A stretch of DNA of 64,000 nt from Streptomyces katrae (GTDB taxonomy: Bacteria > Actinomycetota > Actinomycetes > Streptomycetales > Streptomycetaceae): the NCBI RefSeq assembly GCF_000717655.1, contig NZ_JNZY01000002.1:533877-597876 (forward strand). The letters are read 5' to 3'. Below the pieces are notes generated by a model. It did not search any database and had not been told where the DNA came from. It saw only the letters and a program-made list of their open reading frames with translations. The first letter of the stretch is position 1; the number at the start of each line of letters is the position of its first letter. The position numbers and the translations under genes were made by a program. Below are positions 11,312-22,609 of this stretch, in pieces.

Positions 11312-11923
11312 ATGCGCAACCGAAACCGGCGGCGGCTTTCCCTGGCCGCCGTCCTCACCGCCGTGCTCTTCACCCTGCCCACCGGTACCGCCACCGCCGT
11401 CGGTGCCGGTGCGGGCACCGAAGCCGGCACCGGCTCCGCCCTGGCGTACAAGCGCCTGGACATCACCATGCAGGCCCAGCAGAAGACCAACTGGTGCTGG
11501 GCCGCGAGCGGCAACACCATCGCCACCTGGTTCGGCCGCAACCACACCCAGAACCAGTTCTGCAACGCCGCCTTCAACCGTCAGCAGGGCTACGACTGCC
11601 CCAACAACCAGGCCACCCTCGGCAACGTCCAGACCGCCCTGAACTGGACCGGCATCAACTCCGGCTCGTACGTGAACGGCTGGCTCCGCTACACCACCGT
11701 GCAGAGCGAGATCGACGCGAACCGGCCGGTCGAGACCCGGATCCAGTGGTCCAACGGCGGCGGCCACATGCACGTCATCTACGGCTACGACACCGCCAAC
11801 AGCTGGGTCTACTGGGGCGATCCGTGGCCGTCCAGCGACCGCTACAACTGGGCCTCGCACGCCTGGTACGTCGACAACAGCACCTTCTCCTGGACCCACT
11901 CGCTCTACCGGATCGGGGCGTGA
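11312..11923 (+). CDS. secreted papain-like cysteine protease (C39/C70-like)
   Basis: The 203-residue precursor has an arginine-rich n-region and a hydrophobic stretch (about 9-28), a Sec-type signal peptide. The mature part holds the catalytic motif NWCWAASG with Cys at about 62, a histidine region GGGHMHVIYGYD near 148-160, and YWGDPWP further on, consistent with a Cys-His-Asp/Asn protease of the papain clan (bacteriocin-processing C39 or AvrRpt2-like C70). A strong GGAGGAAC precedes the ATG at 11312. It is coupled to the next gene, whose product is also exported. Confidence 0.82.
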   Translation: MRNRNRRRLSLAAVLTAVLFTLPTGTATAVGAGAGTEAGTGSALAYKRLDITMQAQQKTNWCWAASGNTIATWFGRNHTQNQFCNAAFNRQQGYDCPNNQATLGNVQTALNWTGINSGSYVNGWLRYTTVQSEIDANRPVETRIQWSNGGGHMHVIYGYDTANSWVYWGDPWPSSDRYNWASHAWYVDNSTFSWTHSLYRIGA

Positions 11924-11928
11924 CCGCC

Positions 11929-12708
11929 ATGTCCAAGCGTGCTTCCGTCGCGGTCCTCACGGCTTCGGCCGTCCTCGTACTGGCCCCGCAGGCCTCGGCG
12001 GCACCCGTACCGCAGCCGCAGTCCGTCACCGCCGAGACCAGGGCCGCGGCCGCGCAGGCGGCCGGCGCCCCCGACACCCTGGCCACGCTCTCCCGCTTCT
12101 TCGCCCGCGAGGGCAAGGTCGCGAGGGATGCGGCCCGGCCGCACATCGAGGGGGAGGCGATACCGGTCAGCTACCTGTCCCCGGACTTCGTGGCGGGCAA
12201 GGCCGGGGCGTCCGTGGCCCGGCTGGAGTTCCTGGCCAGCAAGGCGGTCTCCTCGGACGGGCAGCAGGCCGCGCTGTGGACCGCCCGGACCGGGGCGGGG
12301 TGGCAGGTCGTGAACATCGCCACCGGCGACGACGAATTCCGCTACGCGCAGATGGGCGCCGCGAAGCTGCCGGGCGGGACGGTGTTCCGGGAACCGCAGA
12401 TCGACGCGTGGTACGTGGCCCAGGGCGGCCGGGTGCTGCCGCTGGACGAGGAGGCGGAGCGTGCCGTCGGGGCGGGGGGTACCAGCCTTGCCGCGTACCG
12501 GTCACGGGTGACGCGGGCGTACGGGGACAAGCTGCCGGGGTCGGCGTATGCGGAGGGGGGCATGGCCGGGGGGTACTCGGCTGCCGCCGATGATCCGGGC
12601 ACGCCGGTGGCGGCCGGGGCCGTCGCCGGTGGGCTGGCGCTGGGGGCGCTCGGGGTTGTCGCCGTGCGGCGGGCGCGCCGGGCGCGCCGGGACCGCGTGG
12701 TCGTCTGA
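11929..12708 (+). CDS. exported type I membrane protein paired with the protease
   Basis: This 259-residue protein has a signal peptide ending near PQASA-AP, an alanine-rich extracytoplasmic region with a folded middle ([24 protein letters not shown]), and a C-terminal hydrophobic helix (about 228-247) followed by [10 protein letters not shown]. The topology is outside-facing and membrane-anchored. The ATG at 11929 lies 6 nt after the protease stop; an in-frame GTG at 11920 overlaps that stop. I recognise no catalytic motif. It may anchor, receive or inhibit the upstream protease (inference from pairing only). Confidence 0.75.
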   Translation: MSKRASVAVLTASAVLVLAPQASAAPVPQPQSVTAETRAAAAQAAGAPDTLATLSRFFAREGKVARDAARPHIEGEAIPVSYLSPDFVAGKAGASVARLEFLASKAVSSDGQQAALWTARTGAGWQVVNIATGDDEFRYAQMGAAKLPGGTVFREPQIDAWYVAQGGRVLPLDEEAERAVGAGGTSLAAYRSRVTRAYGDKLPGSAYAEGGMAGGYSAAADDPGTPVAAGAVAGGLALGALGVVAVRRARRARRDRVVV

Positions 12709-12786
12709 CCCGTCCGGTTCGCGCCCGCCGGGGCGCAGCCGGCAGGACCCGGGCGGCCCGTCGGCCGTCCGGGCCCTGCGGGTGGC

Positions 12787-12990
12787 TGCTCCCCGCCCCG
12801 CCCTTCTCCCGGTCCCCGGGCCCTTCCCGGCCGGCCCTCAAACGCCGGGCCGGCCGGGAAGACCCGGGGCTGCGCCCCGGGCCCCGTGCGGGTGCGGCGC
12901 CGTTGCCGGGCGCTGCCCCCGCGCCCCCGCGCCTCGAACGCCGGGGGCTGGATTTCGCCCCCGGCACCTCGAACGCCGACGGGGCCGGGT
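12787..12990 (+). repeat. dispersed GC-rich intergenic repeat, copy 1 (compound)
   Basis: The 341-nt gap before uvrC is largely filled by repeat-like sequence. CTCCCCGCCCCGCCCTTCTC occurs at about 12789-12808. It is followed by three versions of CTCAAACGCCGG-type units (about 12837, 12932 and 12967) and the near-palindrome CCCGGGGCTGCGCCCCGGG. Copies of the same core occur at 28223-28325 and, inverted, at 47957-48045. No gene is visible in this gap. Confidence 0.7.
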
Positions 12991-13049
12991 GGGGCTGGGG
13001 CGGGCACGGGGTACGGGGGTTGTCGGTGGGCGGAAGTAGGGTGGTTGGC

Positions 13050-15086
13050 ATGGCCGACCCTTCCAGCTACCGTCCCGCGCCGGGGCAGATTCCCGACTCC
13101 CCGGGCGTCTACCGATTCCGCGACGAGCACCGCCGGGTGATCTACGTCGGGAAGGCCAAGAGCCTGCGGCAGCGGCTGGCCAACTACTTCCAGGACATCG
13201 CGGGGCTGCATCCCCGTACCGCCACCATGGTGACCACGGCCGCCTCCGTCGAGTGGACCGTCGTCTCCACCGAGGTCGAGGCGCTGCAGCTCGAGTACTC
13301 CTGGATCAAGGAGTACGACCCCCGGTTCAACGTCAAGTACCGCGACGACAAGAGCTACCCCTCCCTCGCCGTGACGATGAACGAGCAGTATCCGAGGGTC
13401 CAGGTCATGCGCGGGCCCAAGAAGAAGGGCGTGCGGTACTTCGGACCTTATGGGCATGCCTGGGCGATTCGCGAGACCGTCGATCTCATGCTGAGGGTGT
13501 TCCCCGTCCGGACCTGCTCCGCCGGGGTGTTCAAGCGGTCCGCCCAGATCGGCCGGCCCTGTCTGCTCGGCTACATCGGCAAGTGCTCCGCGCCCTGCGT
13601 CGGCCGGGTCACCCCCGAGGAGCACCGCGAACTCGCCGAGGATTTCTGCGACTTCATGGCCGGACGGACCGGGACGTACCTCTCCCGGCTCGAGCGGGAG
13701 ATGCACGAGGCCGCCGAGGAGATGGAGTACGAGAAGGCCGCCCGGCTGCGCGACGACATAGGGGCGCTGCGCCGGGCCATGGAGAAGAACGCCGTCGTCC
13801 TCGCCGACGCCACGGATGCCGACCTCATCGCCGTCGCCGAGGACGAGCTGGAGGCGGCCCTGCAGATCTTCCACGTACGCGGCGGCCGGGTCCGCGGCCA
13901 GCGCGGCTGGGTCACCGACAAGGTGGAGGCCGTCGACACCGCGGGGCTCGTCGAGCACGCCCTCCAGCAGCTCTACGGGGAGGAGAGCGGCGAGGCCGTC
14001 CCCAAGGAGGTGCTCGTCCCGGCGCTGCCCGAGGACGCGCCCGCGCTGGGCGAGTGGCTCGCGGAGCGGCGCGGGTCGCAGGTCAGCCTGCGCATCCCGC
14101 AGCGCGGGGACAAGAAGGCGCTGATGGAGACCGTCCACCGCAACGCGCAGCAGTCCCTGGCCCTGCACAAGACCAAGCGCGCCAGCGACCTCACCACCCG
14201 TTCCCGGGCCCTGGAGGAGATCGCCGAGGCCCTCGAGCTGGACAGCGCGCCGCTGCGCATCGAGTGCTTCGACATCTCGCACCTCCAGGGCGACGACGTG
14301 GTGGCCTCGATGGTCGTCTTCGAGGACGGGCTGGCCAGGAAGGCCGAGTACCGGCGCTTCGCGATCAAATCCTTCGAGGGGCAGGACGACGTCCGGTCCA
14401 TGCACGAGGTGGTCTCGCGGCGCTTCCGCCGCTACCTCCAGGAGAAGCTGAAGACGGGGGAGTGGTCCCCGGAGGACGGGGAGGACCCCCTCGCCGAGGA
14501 CGACGGGCGGCCCAAGCGCTTCGCGTACCCGCCCCAGCTCGTCGTGGTCGACGGCGGGCAGCCGCAGGTGGCCGCCGCCAAGCGGGCGCTGGAGGAGCTC
14601 GGCATCGACGACGTGGCCGTGTGCGGGCTGGCCAAGCGCCTGGAGGAGGTCTGGCTGCCCGGCGAGGACGACCCGGTCGTGCTGCCCCGCACCAGCGAGG
14701 GGCTCTACCTGCTCCAGCGGGTACGTGACGAAGCCCACCGGTTCGCCATCCAGTACCAGCGGAACAAGCGCGGAAAACGGCTCAAGGCGGGTCCGCTCGA
14801 CGAGGTGCCCGGACTCGGGGAAAGCCGCAGGCAGGCCCTGGTCAAGCACTTCGGTTCGGTGAAGAAGCTGAGACAGGCGACAATCGACCAGATCTGCGAG
14901 GTGCCGGGCATAGGCCGCAAGACGGCCGAGACCGTGGCCGCGGCGCTCGCCCGGTCGGTTCCCGCCGGTCCTGCCGTCAACACGGCGACAGGAGAGATCA
15001 TTGAGGATGAGACCCCGCCCCCGCGGGTGGGGGCACCTCCCAGCGGCAGCTGGGGGACATCGTCCGAACGGGGGACCGAGCAATGA
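13050..15086 (+). CDS. uvrC: excinuclease ABC subunit UvrC
   Basis: UvrC makes both incisions in nucleotide excision repair. The order is the GIY-YIG nuclease ([20 protein letters not shown], about 15-34), the UvrB-binding UVR motif ([15 protein letters not shown], about 225-240), the RNase H-like C-terminal nuclease ([10 protein letters not shown]), and tandem helix-hairpin-helix motifs ([21 protein letters not shown]). The ATG at 13050 has TAGGGT 7 nt upstream and no SD, suggesting a leaderless mRNA. The last 20 or so residues ([20 protein letters not shown]) are encoded by a repeat element. The stop overlaps rapZ. Confidence 0.96.
   Translation: MADPSSYRPAPGQIPDSPGVYRFRDEHRRVIYVGKAKSLRQRLANYFQDIAGLHPRTATMVTTAASVEWTVVSTEVEALQLEYSWIKEYDPRFNVKYRDDKSYPSLAVTMNEQYPRVQVMRGPKKKGVRYFGPYGHAWAIRETVDLMLRVFPVRTCSAGVFKRSAQIGRPCLLGYIGKCSAPCVGRVTPEEHRELAEDFCDFMAGRTGTYLSRLEREMHEAAEEMEYEKAARLRDDIGALRRAMEKNAVVLADATDADLIAVAEDELEAALQIFHVRGGRVRGQRGWVTDKVEAVDTAGLVEHALQQLYGEESGEAVPKEVLVPALPEDAPALGEWLAERRGSQVSLRIPQRGDKKALMETVHRNAQQSLALHKTKRASDLTTRSRALEEIAEALELDSAPLRIECFDISHLQGDDVVASMVVFEDGLARKAEYRRFAIKSFEGQDDVRSMHEVVSRRFRRYLQEKLKTGEWSPEDGEDPLAEDDGRPKRFAYPPQLVVVDGGQPQVAAAKRALEELGIDDVAVCGLAKRLEEVWLPGEDDPVVLPRTSEGLYLLQRVRDEAHRFAIQYQRNKRGKRLKAGPLDEVPGLGESRRQALVKHFGSVKKLRQATIDQICEVPGIGRKTAETVAAALARSVPAGPAVNTATGEIIEDETPPPRVGAPPSGSWGTSSERGTEQ
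15018..15058 (+). repeat. Streptomyces-type palindromic repeat inside the 3' end of uvrC
   Basis: The segment contains GGTGGGGGCACCTCCCAGC followed by CAGCTGGGGGA, with inverted arms CCCAGC/GCTGGG. I recall closely similar sequence as a frequent dispersed element in Streptomyces intergenic DNA. Here it lies in frame within the last uvrC codons, just before rapZ. Confidence 0.55.
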
Positions 15087-16066
15087 CCGAGCGCGAGACC
15101 GAGCAGACGACCGACGAGATGACCGACCACACGACCGAGCACGACCGAGACGGAGCACAGGTGAGCACGGGCACGACAGCGGAGCCCGGAGATACCGCCG
15201 AGGCGGCCATCCCCGAGCTGGTGATCATCTCCGGGATGTCCGGGGCCGGCCGCAGTACGGCGGCCAAGTGTCTGGAGGACCTCGGCTGGTTCGTCGTCGA
15301 CAACCTCCCGCCGGCCCTGATCCCCACCATGGTGGAGCTCGGTGCCCGCTCGCAGGGCAACGTGGCGCGCATCGCCGTCGTCGTCGACGTCCGCGGCCGG
15401 CAGTTCTTCGACGCCCTGCGCGAATCCCTCGCCGACCTCGACAGCAAGGGCGTCACCCGGCGCATCGTCTTCCTGGAGTCCTCCGACGACGCGCTGGTCC
15501 GCCGTTTCGAGTCGGTCCGCCGTCCCCACCCCCTTCAGGGCGACGGCCGCATCACCGACGGCATCGCCGCCGAGCGCGACCTGCTGCGCGAGCTGCGCGG
15601 CGACGCCGACCTGGTCATCGACACCTCCAGCCTGAACGTGCACGAGCTGCGCGCCAAGATGGACGCCCAGTTCGCGGGCGACGAGGAGCCCGAGCTGCGG
15701 GCGACCGTCATGTCCTTCGGCTACAAGTACGGCCTCCCCGTCGACGCCGACCTCGTCGTCGACTGCCGCTTCATCCCGAACCCGCACTGGGTCCCCGAGC
15801 TGCGGCCGTTCACCGGCCTCAACCCGGAGGTGTCGGGCTACGTCTTCAGCCAGCCCGGCGCCAAGGAGTTCCTCGACCGCTACACCGAGCTGCTCCAGCT
15901 CATCGCCACCGGCTACCGCCGCGAGGGCAAGCGCTACGTGACCATCGCGGTCGGCTGCACCGGCGGCAAGCACCGCAGTGTGGCCATGTCCGAGAAGCTC
16001 GCTGCCCGCCTCGCCTCCGAGGGAGTCGAGACCGTCGTAGTCCACCGGGACATGGGGCGCGAGTGA
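15083..16066 (+). CDS. rapZ: RapZ/YvcJ-family nucleotide-binding protein
   Basis: The 327-residue protein has a P-loop GMSGAGRST at about 51-59, an N-terminal kinase-like half, and a conserved C-terminal half with [19 protein letters not shown] and [11 protein letters not shown]. coli RapZ controls amino-sugar synthesis through small-RNA turnover; in Gram-positives the family binds nucleotides and its role is less clear. The first 40 residues are acidic and low complexity, and a start further in is possible. ATGA overlap with uvrC and GTGA overlap with yvcK show an operon. Confidence 0.92.
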   Translation: MTERETEQTTDEMTDHTTEHDRDGAQVSTGTTAEPGDTAEAAIPELVIISGMSGAGRSTAAKCLEDLGWFVVDNLPPALIPTMVELGARSQGNVARIAVVVDVRGRQFFDALRESLADLDSKGVTRRIVFLESSDDALVRRFESVRRPHPLQGDGRITDGIAAERDLLRELRGDADLVIDTSSLNVHELRAKMDAQFAGDEEPELRATVMSFGYKYGLPVDADLVVDCRFIPNPHWVPELRPFTGLNPEVSGYVFSQPGAKEFLDRYTELLQLIATGYRREGKRYVTIAVGCTGGKHRSVAMSEKLAARLASEGVETVVVHRDMGRE

Positions 16067-17133
16067 CCGGACGCACCCTGCGGCTGCGCCGCCTGCGCCG
16101 CCTCACCTCGGGGCGGGGCGAGGACGGCGCGGGACGCACCGGGCTGCGCCGCGGCGCAGCCCCCAAGGTGGTCGCACCCAAGGTCGTCGCGCTCGGCGGC
16201 GGCATGGGCCTGTCGGCCTCCCTGGCAGCCCTGCGCCGGATCACCGGCGAGCTCACGGCCGTGGTCACGGTCGCCGACGACGGCGGCTCCAGCGGCCGCC
16301 TCCGCGAGGAGCTCGGCGTGCTGCCGCCCGGCGACCTGCGCAAGGCGCTGGCCGCGCTGTGCGGGGACGACGACTGGGGCCAGACCTGGGCCCGTGTGAT
16401 CCAGCACCGCTTCCAGTCGGCCGGCGCCCTGCACGAGCACGCGGTCGGCAATCTGCTGATCGTGGCCCTGTGGGAGCAGCTCGGCGACCCCGTCCAGGCG
16501 CTCGACCTGGTCGGGAAGCTGCTGGGCGCGCAGGGCCGGGTGCTGCCGATGTCGGCGGTGCCGCTGGAGCTCCAGGCCCTCGTGCGCGGCCACGACCAGA
16601 CCCGCCCGGGCGAGGTCGACACCGTCCGGGGGCAGGCCACGGTGGCCACCACCCCCGGCGAGGTGCTCTCCGTACAGGTCGTGCCCGGCGATCCGCCGGC
16701 CGTACCGGAGGCCGTTGCCGCGGTCCTGGACGCCGACTGGGTGGTGCTCGGTCCGGGGTCCTGGTTCTCCTCCGTGATCCCGCACCTGCTGGTGCCGGAG
16801 CTGCTCGACGCGCTGATCGAGACGAAGGCCCGGCGGGTCCTCTCGCTGAACCTCGCGCCGCAGCCCGGTGAAACAGAGGGCTTCTCTCCGCAGCGTCATT
16901 TGGAGGTTTTGGCCCGACACGCCCCTAAACTCGCCCTGGACGTGGTGCTGGCCGACGAGGCCGCCGTGCCCGACCGCGAGTCCCTCGCCGATGCCGCAAA
17001 ACGGTTCGGTGCCGCGGTCGAGCTGGCGCCGGTGGCCAGGCAAGACGGCTCTCCGAAGCATGACCCGGAGCTGCTCGCCGCCGCGTACGACCGTATTTTT
17101 CGGATGCATGGAAGGATCGGCCCATGGCGATGA
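16063..17133 (+). CDS. yvcK: YvcK/CofD-like UDP-GlcNAc-binding protein (gluconeogenesis factor)
   Basis: The core begins [19 protein letters not shown] near residue 42 and continues with [20 protein letters not shown] and HAVGNLL, the signature of the YvcK family. In Bacillus and mycobacteria the protein binds UDP-sugars and is needed for growth on gluconeogenic carbon and for cell-wall precursor supply. An arginine-rich N-terminal extension (about 35 residues) precedes the domain. The GTG start overlaps the rapZ stop, and the 3' end overlaps whiA by 10 nt. Confidence 0.93.
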   Translation: MTGRTLRLRRLRRLTSGRGEDGAGRTGLRRGAAPKVVAPKVVALGGGMGLSASLAALRRITGELTAVVTVADDGGSSGRLREELGVLPPGDLRKALAALCGDDDWGQTWARVIQHRFQSAGALHEHAVGNLLIVALWEQLGDPVQALDLVGKLLGAQGRVLPMSAVPLELQALVRGHDQTRPGEVDTVRGQATVATTPGEVLSVQVVPGDPPAVPEAVAAVLDADWVVLGPGSWFSSVIPHLLVPELLDALIETKARRVLSLNLAPQPGETEGFSPQRHLEVLARHAPKLALDVVLADEAAVPDRESLADAAKRFGAAVELAPVARQDGSPKHDPELLAAAYDRIFRMHGRIGPWR

Positions 17134-18113
17134 CGCCAGCGGTGAAGGATGAGATCTCCCGGCTCCCCGTCACCCGGACCTGCTGCAGGAAGGCGGAGGT
17201 CTCGGCGATTCTTCGGTTCGCGGGCGGGCTGCACCTGGTGAGCGGACGGATCGTCATCGAGGCGGAGCTGGACACGGGGATCGCTGCCCGGCGCCTGCGC
17301 AAGGACATCCTGGAGATCTTCGGCCATTCCTCGGACCTGGTGGTCATGGCTCCCGGCGGCCTGCGCCGCGGCAGCCGGTACGTCGTCCGGGTCGTGGCCG
17401 GCGGCGACCAGCTGGCGCGCCAGACGGGCCTCGTGGACGGCCGCGGCCGCCCCATCCGCGGTCTGCCCCCGCAGGTGGTCTCCGGGGCCACCTGTGACGC
17501 CGAAGCGGCCTGGCGCGGTGCCTTCCTGGCCCACGGCTCGCTCACCGAGCCGGGCCGGTCCTCCTCCCTGGAGGTGACCTGCCCCGGTCCGGAGGCCGCC
17601 CTGGCCCTGGTGGGCGCCGCCCGCCGGCTCTCCATCGCCGCCAAGGCGCGCGAGGTGCGCGGCGTGGACCGGGTCGTGGTCCGCGACGGCGACGCGATCG
17701 GCGCCCTGCTGACCCGGCTCGGCGCGCACGAGTCGGTGCTGGCCTGGGAGGAGCGGCGGATGCGGCGCGAGGTGCGCGCCACCGCCAACCGCCTCGCCAA
17801 CTTCGACGACGCCAACCTGCGCCGCTCGGCGCGGGCCGCGGTGGCCGCCGGAGCCCGGGTCCAGCGTGCGCTGGAGATCCTCGGCGAGGAAGTCCCGGAG
17901 CACCTGGCCGCGGCCGGCCGGCTGCGCATGGAGCACAAGCAGGCCTCCCTGGAGGAGCTGGGCGCGCTCGCCGACCCGCCGCTGACCAAGGACGCCGTCG
18001 CGGGCCGGATCCGCCGCCTGCTGGCCATGGCCGACAAGCGGGCCCAGGACCTCGGCATTCCGGGCACCGAGTCGAACCTCAGCGAGGAGCTGGCCGACAA
18101 CATGGTCGGCTAG
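17124..18113 (+). CDS. whiA: sporulation regulator WhiA
   Basis: WhiA activates sporulation-septation genes in Streptomyces together with WhiB, and is conserved in other Gram-positives. The 329-residue protein has an N-terminal LAGLIDADG-like fold ([39 protein letters not shown]) and a C-terminal HTH ([19 protein letters not shown]). Its length and its position as fourth gene after uvrC-rapZ-yvcK are exactly the conserved arrangement. The ATG at 17124 lies inside the end of yvcK, so translation is coupled. Confidence 0.96.
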   Translation: MAMTPAVKDEISRLPVTRTCCRKAEVSAILRFAGGLHLVSGRIVIEAELDTGIAARRLRKDILEIFGHSSDLVVMAPGGLRRGSRYVVRVVAGGDQLARQTGLVDGRGRPIRGLPPQVVSGATCDAEAAWRGAFLAHGSLTEPGRSSSLEVTCPGPEAALALVGAARRLSIAAKAREVRGVDRVVVRDGDAIGALLTRLGAHESVLAWEERRMRREVRATANRLANFDDANLRRSARAAVAAGARVQRALEILGEEVPEHLAAAGRLRMEHKQASLEELGALADPPLTKDAVAGRIRRLLAMADKRAQDLGIPGTESNLSEELADNMVG

Positions 18114-18150
18114 CCGCGCGGCGTCCCGTACGCCTCGTCCCGTACGCCGC

Positions 18151-18185
18151 AAGGGGGCCCGCACGTCACACGTGCGGGCCCCTTT
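18151..18185 (+). terminator. intrinsic terminator of the uvrC-rapZ-yvcK-whiA operon
   Basis: A long hairpin (AAGGGGGCCCGCACGT / ACGTGCGGGCCCCTTT) has a 3-nt loop and a short T-run. It begins 38 nt after the whiA stop. Confidence 0.8.
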
Positions 18186-18271
18186 GAGACACGCCCCATT
18201 GACATGAGCATCGCCCGATCGTGAGCCTGTCGTCCGAACGCTTTCGTGGCAGACGACGCCCAGGGGGGCAC

Positions 18272-21226
18272 ATGAGGCACCGCGCGAGATCGATCCTCGC
18301 CGCAAGCGCACTCGTCTTCGGAACCACACTGGCCGCCCTCCCAGCGGCCCACGCCCGCCCCGCAGCAGAAGCCGCACCCGGCGCCGACGAGGTACGGGTC
18401 TACGACGCGGACGTCACCAAGGAGCAGATCCCGCTCCTCCTCGCCGCGGGCCAGGACGCCCACGAGCTCACCGAACGCGCCCCCGAGACCGGGACCGCCA
18501 AGGTCGAGCTGTTCCTCACCGGCGCCCAGGCCAAGGAACTCGCCGGCCGGGGCGTCAAGCTGGCCGAGCACGAGGCCCCCGCGGGCGCGGCCCGCTCCAG
18601 GGCCGCCGGCGACGGGGTCTTCCGCCCGTACAGCGGCAAGGGCGGCCTCCAGGAGGAGATCCTGGCGACGGCCAAGGCCAACCCGGGCCTCGCCAAGGTG
18701 GTGTCCATCGGCAAGACCGTCCAGGGCAAGGACATCCTCGCCCTGAAGGTCACCAAGAACGCCCGCACCACCAAGGACGGCGACAAGCCGTCCGTGCTCT
18801 ACATGTCCAACCAGCACGCCCGGGAGTGGATCACTCCGGAGATGACCCGGCGGCTGATGCACCACACCCTCGACAACTACGGCAAGGACCAGCGGATCAC
18901 CCAGCTGGTGGACTCCACCGAGCTGTGGTTCCTGCTGTCCGCCAACCCGGACGGGTACGACTACACGCACTCCCCCGACGGCGACCGGCTCTGGCGCAAG
19001 AACCTGCACGACAACAACGGGGACGGCAAGATCACCACCGGTGACGGCGTCGACCTCAACCGGAACTTCGCCTACAAGTGGGGCTACGACAACGAGGGTT
19101 CCTCGCCGAACCAGTCGAGCGAGACCTACCGCGGCACCAAGGCGTCCTCCGAGCCGGAGACCGTCGCCCTCGACAGGTTCGAGAAGCGCATCGGCTTCAA
19201 GTACGCCATCAACTACCACTCCGCCGCCGAGCTGCTGCTCTACGGCGTGGGCTGGCAGGTGGCCACCCCGACCCCGGACGACGTCGCCTACAAGGCGCTC
19301 GCCGGCACTCCGGAGAACTCCGCGGTCCCGGGCTACTACCCGCAGGTCTCCTCCGAGCTCTACACCACCAACGGCGAGGCCGACGGCCACGCCGCCAACG
19401 TCAACGGCGTCATGATGTTCACGCCGGAGATGACCACCTGCAAGACGGCCTCCGCCATCGACCCGAACGACCGGTGGAAGCCCGAGGACTGCCGGTCAGG
19501 CTTCAACTTCCCGGACGACGAGAAGCTCATCCAGGCGGAGTTCGCGAAGAACGTCCCCTTCGCGCTCGCCGTCGGCGAGAGCGCCGCCCACCCGGACCAG
19601 CCGAAGTCCTCCGTGGGCCTGAGCGCCGCCGACTTCACCCCGGACCCCTTCACCACCTCGTACGTGGCCAAGGGCGAGGACCAGACGGTCTCCGTCACCG
19701 CCCGCAAGGCACTGAAGGACAAGCAGCTCAAGTTCCGTATCAACGGCGGCCGCACGCACGACGACGGACTGGAGGCCTGGAAGGGCGGCGACGTCTACGG
19801 CGGCGAGGACAACAACTGGTTCGACGAGTACCGGGCCAAGGTCGACGGGGCCAGGCCCGGCGACAAGGTCGAGGTCTGGTTCACCGGCCGCGACCGCTCC
19901 GGCAAGCAGGTCTCCAGCGAGCCCTTCACGTACACGGTGGCAGAGCGGCCGCGCGCCGACGTGCTGGTGATCGCGGAGGAGGGTGCCAAGGCCCAGCACG
20001 CGCAGGAGTACGTCGACGCCCTGCGCGCCAACGGGAAGTCCGCGGCGGTCTGGGACGTGGCCGTGCAGGGCGCCCCGCACCACCTCGGCGTGCTCTCCCA
20101 CTTCCGCACGGCCGTGCACTACACCGGCGCCAAGACGCCCGGCGGCGACACCCAGCTCGCCGTGCGCGACTTCCTCAACGAGGGCGGCAAGCTGATCGAG
20201 GCCGGCGAGCTGGCGGGCGGCAACGCCCAGGTCGGCCGCGCCGTGACCGACGACTTCAGCCAGTACTACCTCGGCGCCTACAGCCGTACGAGTGCCGCCG
20301 GTGCCGCCGGCTTCACCGGTGCGGGTGCCCTCGCCGGCGCCAAGGGCGGCCTGGGCGATGCGACGGGCAACCCGTTCAACGCCCCCGGCTCCTACGCGGT
20401 CACCTCCGACTCCCTGCCCGCGGCGCAGTTCCCGCAGTTCAAGAGCGCGCAGGCGGGCTCGTACGCCGGGGTCGTGAACCCGTACGCCCCCTACTCCGGC
20501 GCGGGGATGGCCGCGGCCACCCACGAGGACGACGAGTGGAAGCGGCTGACCCGCACCATCGACCTGACCAAGGTCACCGCCGCCGACAGGCCGCAGCTCA
20601 AGATGGCTCTCAACTGGAACACCGAGCCGGGCTACGACAACGCGCTCCTCGAGGCCCACACCACCGGCGCGGAGGACTGGACCACGCTGCCCGAAGCGGG
20701 CGGCCTGACCGCCACCGCCGTCCCGACGGAGTGCGAGGCCGGGTTCTACGTCAACGGCCACCCGTTCCTGAAGCACTACCTCACCCTCGACAGCGCCGGC
20801 TGCACCGCCCACGGCACCAGCGGCCAGTGGAACAGCTTCACCGGCTCGTCCGACGGGTGGAAGCAGGTCGTCTTCGACCTGAGCGCGTACGCGGGCAAGA
20901 CCGTCGAGGTCTCCCTCTCGTACGTCTCGGACGGCGGTGCCGGCGGCCGCGGGGTGTTCGCGGACGAGGCACGCGTCTCGGTCGGCGGGGCGGACCAGGC
21001 CGTGGAGGGGTTCGAGACCTCGCTGGGGGCCTGGACCGCCCAGGGCGCACCTGCCGGAAGTCCCGTGGTCGCGGGCGATTGGTCCCGGTCCGGGGAGCTG
21101 TTCAAGTCGTACGCGTCGGTCACTACGCGTAACACGGTGCTCCTCGGCTTCGGCCTCGAACACCTGCCGGCGGCGGCGGACCGAGCCGTACTCGTCGGTA
21201 AGGCGCTCAGGTCGCTGCACCGCTGA
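18272..21226 (+). CDS. secreted M14-family zinc carboxypeptidase, multidomain
   Basis: The 984-residue precursor has a signal peptide (about 1-28, ending AHA-RP), a propeptide-like region, then an M14 domain. The zinc motif HxxE lies in NQHAREWITPEM, followed by LLSANPDGYDY, VDLNRNFAYKWG, the third zinc ligand in INYHSAAE and a putative catalytic glutamate in MMFTPEM. Beyond about residue 430 come beta-sandwich-like regions (GEDQTVSVTARK; FDLSAYAGKTVEVSLSYVSD) that resemble immune-inhibitor/MAM-like accessory domains. The ATG at 18272 follows AGGGGGG. It is probably monocistronic and releases amino acids from extracellular peptides. Confidence 0.9.
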   Translation: MRHRARSILAASALVFGTTLAALPAAHARPAAEAAPGADEVRVYDADVTKEQIPLLLAAGQDAHELTERAPETGTAKVELFLTGAQAKELAGRGVKLAEHEAPAGAARSRAAGDGVFRPYSGKGGLQEEILATAKANPGLAKVVSIGKTVQGKDILALKVTKNARTTKDGDKPSVLYMSNQHAREWITPEMTRRLMHHTLDNYGKDQRITQLVDSTELWFLLSANPDGYDYTHSPDGDRLWRKNLHDNNGDGKITTGDGVDLNRNFAYKWGYDNEGSSPNQSSETYRGTKASSEPETVALDRFEKRIGFKYAINYHSAAELLLYGVGWQVATPTPDDVAYKALAGTPENSAVPGYYPQVSSELYTTNGEADGHAANVNGVMMFTPEMTTCKTASAIDPNDRWKPEDCRSGFNFPDDEKLIQAEFAKNVPFALAVGESAAHPDQPKSSVGLSAADFTPDPFTTSYVAKGEDQTVSVTARKALKDKQLKFRINGGRTHDDGLEAWKGGDVYGGEDNNWFDEYRAKVDGARPGDKVEVWFTGRDRSGKQVSSEPFTYTVAERPRADVLVIAEEGAKAQHAQEYVDALRANGKSAAVWDVAVQGAPHHLGVLSHFRTAVHYTGAKTPGGDTQLAVRDFLNEGGKLIEAGELAGGNAQVGRAVTDDFSQYYLGAYSRTSAAGAAGFTGAGALAGAKGGLGDATGNPFNAPGSYAVTSDSLPAAQFPQFKSAQAGSYAGVVNPYAPYSGAGMAAATHEDDEWKRLTRTIDLTKVTAADRPQLKMALNWNTEPGYDNALLEAHTTGAEDWTTLPEAGGLTATAVPTECEAGFYVNGHPFLKHYLTLDSAGCTAHGTSGQWNSFTGSSDGWKQVVFDLSAYAGKTVEVSLSYVSDGGAGGRGVFADEARVSVGGADQAVEGFETSLGAWTAQGAPAGSPVVAGDWSRSGELFKSYASVTTRNTVLLGFGLEHLPAAADRAVLVGKALRSLHR

Positions 21227-21272
21227 TCATACGAGCCCCCGTCGCTCACCCTGAGTGACGAAGGGCGAAGGT

Positions 21273-21310
21273 CCGGGGTCCCGTACCGAGCGCACGGTAC
21301 GGGGCCCCGG
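21273..21310 (+). terminator. hairpin after the carboxypeptidase gene, ahead of gap
   Basis: CCGGGGTCCCGTACCG pairs with CGGTACGGGGCCCCGG around a 6-nt loop. The hairpin lies 47 nt after the carboxypeptidase stop. Downstream, TAGGGT at 21381-21386 is a plausible -10 box for gap, though no clear -35 is seen. Confidence 0.7.
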
Positions 21311-21391
21311 CCGCGGTCCCCCCATGTGGCAGGGGGAGTGTCAGGTCCCGGCCGATGTCACTCAAGAGCTCACGGAGAGGTAGGGTCGTAA

Positions 21392-22465
<1,074 letters not shown>

Positions 22466-22501
22466 GTCTCAGGTAGCAGGGCTAGGCACCAAGATGTGAG
22501 A

Positions 22502-22543
22502 ACAGGGTCCGGTCAGCGCGATGGAGCGCTGCACGGGCCCTGT
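22502..22543 (+). terminator. hairpin between gap and pgk (partial terminator or processing site)
   Basis: ACAGGGTCCG and CGGGCCCTGT form the outer stem and CAGCGC/GCGCTG the inner stem, followed by TTGT. It lies in the 144-nt gap within the glycolytic operon. Read-through would let gap be expressed above pgk. Confidence 0.6.
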
Positions 22544-22609
22544 TGTCTGCCTCGACCGATCGGCCCCGCACCGGCAGAACCCGTGTATGGGGATAAGGAG
22601 TAGAAACAC

